From an uncultured Prevotellaceae bacterium (GTDB lineage: Bacteria; Bacteroidota; Bacteroidia; Bacteroidales; Bacteroidaceae), in NCBI GenBank assembly GCA_946644025.1, contig CAMPCG010000187.1:1-6055 (forward strand): a stretch of 6,055 nt of DNA. The letters are read 5' to 3'. Below are positions 5,314 to 6,055 of this stretch, one piece after another (positions within the stretch are counted from its first letter, which is position 1; every line of letters begins with the position of its first letter). A program made the position numbers and the translations under genes. A model generated the notes under the pieces. That model was not told the DNA's origin. It saw nothing but the letters and a program-made list of their open reading frames with translations, and made no database searches.

Positions 5314-6055
5314 ATGTTCAAAAACCATCCCAAGGGGCTGCTACTTGCCGCCCTCAGCAACATGGGCGAGCGTTTCGGCTACTACATCATGAACGCCGTG
5401 CTTGCCCTTTTTCTGTGTTCCAAGTTTGGTCTGAGCGACGGCCAGAGTGGTTTCATCGCCGCCATGTTCCTCACTGCCATCTACGTGCTGAGCCTTGTGG
5501 GCGGCTACATAGCCGACCGCACCCAGAACTACAAGGCCACCATTGCCTGGGGTCTGGTCATCATGGCCAGCGGCTACGTGCTGCTGTCCATCCCCGTGCT
5601 GGCCACTCCCGACAACTCGTCGATGCTCCTGGCCTTCACCGTCTTTGCCCTGGCGCTCATTGCCTGTGGTAACGGTCTGTTCAAGGGCAACCTCCAGGCC
5701 ATCGTGGGCCAGATGTACGACAACTTCGAGGCCGACGCCAAGAAGGAAGGCCCCGAGAAGCTGAAATGGGCTCAGGGCCAGCGCGACGCCGGTTTCCAGA
5801 TTTTCTACGTGTTCATCAACATCGGTGCGCTGGTGGCTCCGTTCATCGCCCCCCTGCTGCGCAGCTGGTGGCTGAACGTCCACGGCCTGGCCTACAACGC
5901 CGACCTTCCCAAGCTGTGCCATGCCTACATCAGCGGCAGCATCAGCGACGGCGAGATGTCCAACCTCATGGAGCTGGTGGCCAAGGTTGGGGGCGACGGC
6001 AGCGACCTGTCGGCCTTCTGCACGCAGTACCTCGACGGGTTCAACACCGGCATCC
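5314..6055 (+). CDS. Proton-coupled oligopeptide transporter (POT/PTR2, MFS), N-terminal part
   Basis: The first 247 codons of an inner-membrane peptide transporter; the frame is open to the window edge and the C-terminal half is missing. POT proteins import di- and tripeptides with protons. Evidence is the NMGERFGYY signature in helix 1 (residues 16-24, the ExxERF proton-site region), MFS-like GGYIADRTQNYK after helix 2 (63-74), and the PTR2 signature FYVFINIGALVAP in helix 5 (164-176). Five membrane segments are visible at about 8-35, 43-67, 75-97, 103-127 and 160-183. The first Glu of ExxERF is Asn16 here; I recall this as normal in the Bacteroidota subgroup. After helix 5 there is an unusually long polar stretch (184-247). 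ATG 5314 follows the previous TAA by 3 nt, so it is probably co-transcribed and translationally coupled. Confidence 0.9.
   Translation, partial: MFKNHPKGLLLAALSNMGERFGYYIMNAVLALFLCSKFGLSDGQSGFIAAMFLTAIYVLSLVGGYIADRTQNYKATIAWGLVIMASGYVLLSIPVLATPDNSSMLLAFTVFALALIACGNGLFKGNLQAIVGQMYDNFEADAKKEGPEKLKWAQGQRDAGFQIFYVFINIGALVAPFIAPLLRSWWLNVHGLAYNADLPKLCHAYISGSISDGEMSNLMELVAKVGGDGSDLSAFCTQYLDGFNTGI

Overview
The window looks like a GC-rich member of the Bacteroidales, most likely Prevotellaceae-like. The basis is the protein families present (GH31 with a DUF5110 tail, GH105 fused to DUF4861, LysM plus PBP1 fold, a PF13568-type outer-membrane barrel, and a Bacteroidota-type POT transporter), a Bacteroidota promoter (CTTG, 20 bp, TACTTTTG), the absence of Shine-Dalgarno sequences, and very short intergenic gaps. 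All genes lie on the + strand. The many long minus-strand ORFs are mirror frames of GC-rich coding sequence.

Layout: positions 1-658 are the 3' end of a GH31 alpha-xylosidase/alpha-glucosidase-type enzyme. A 90-bp gap (659-748) carries a promoter. Four genes follow with gaps of 8, 9 and 3 nt, so they look like one operon: a secreted two-domain carbohydrate enzyme (GH105 + DUF4861, 749-3175), a LysM protein with a periplasmic-binding-protein fold (3184-4512), an outer-membrane beta-barrel protein (4522-5310), and the first 247 codons of a proton-coupled oligopeptide transporter (5314 to the window end). The first two genes suggest the edge of a glycan-utilisation locus (pectin- or hemicellulose-like oligosaccharides). 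The last three are envelope and transport genes with no clear link to a specific glycan.

The most unusual signal is not a gene. Two places contain AT-rich blocks built on a 7-base period, with a purine-rich left arm and a complementary pyrimidine-rich right arm around a short unique centre. One (about 1141-1250) sits in frame inside the GH105 domain and appears to add roughly 30 residues to the protein. The other (4508-4579) spans a gene junction. It supplies the stop codon of the LysM gene, the start codon of the barrel gene and the hydrophobic core of that protein's signal peptide, and its predicted hairpin would bury the start codon. I read both as copies of one dispersed heptamer inverted-repeat element that is tolerated in, and partly recruited by, coding sequence. 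A separate perfect 19-bp palindrome (1986-2004) lies exactly at the GH105/DUF4861 linker.

I saw no tRNA, rRNA, CRISPR array, transposase or integrase gene.
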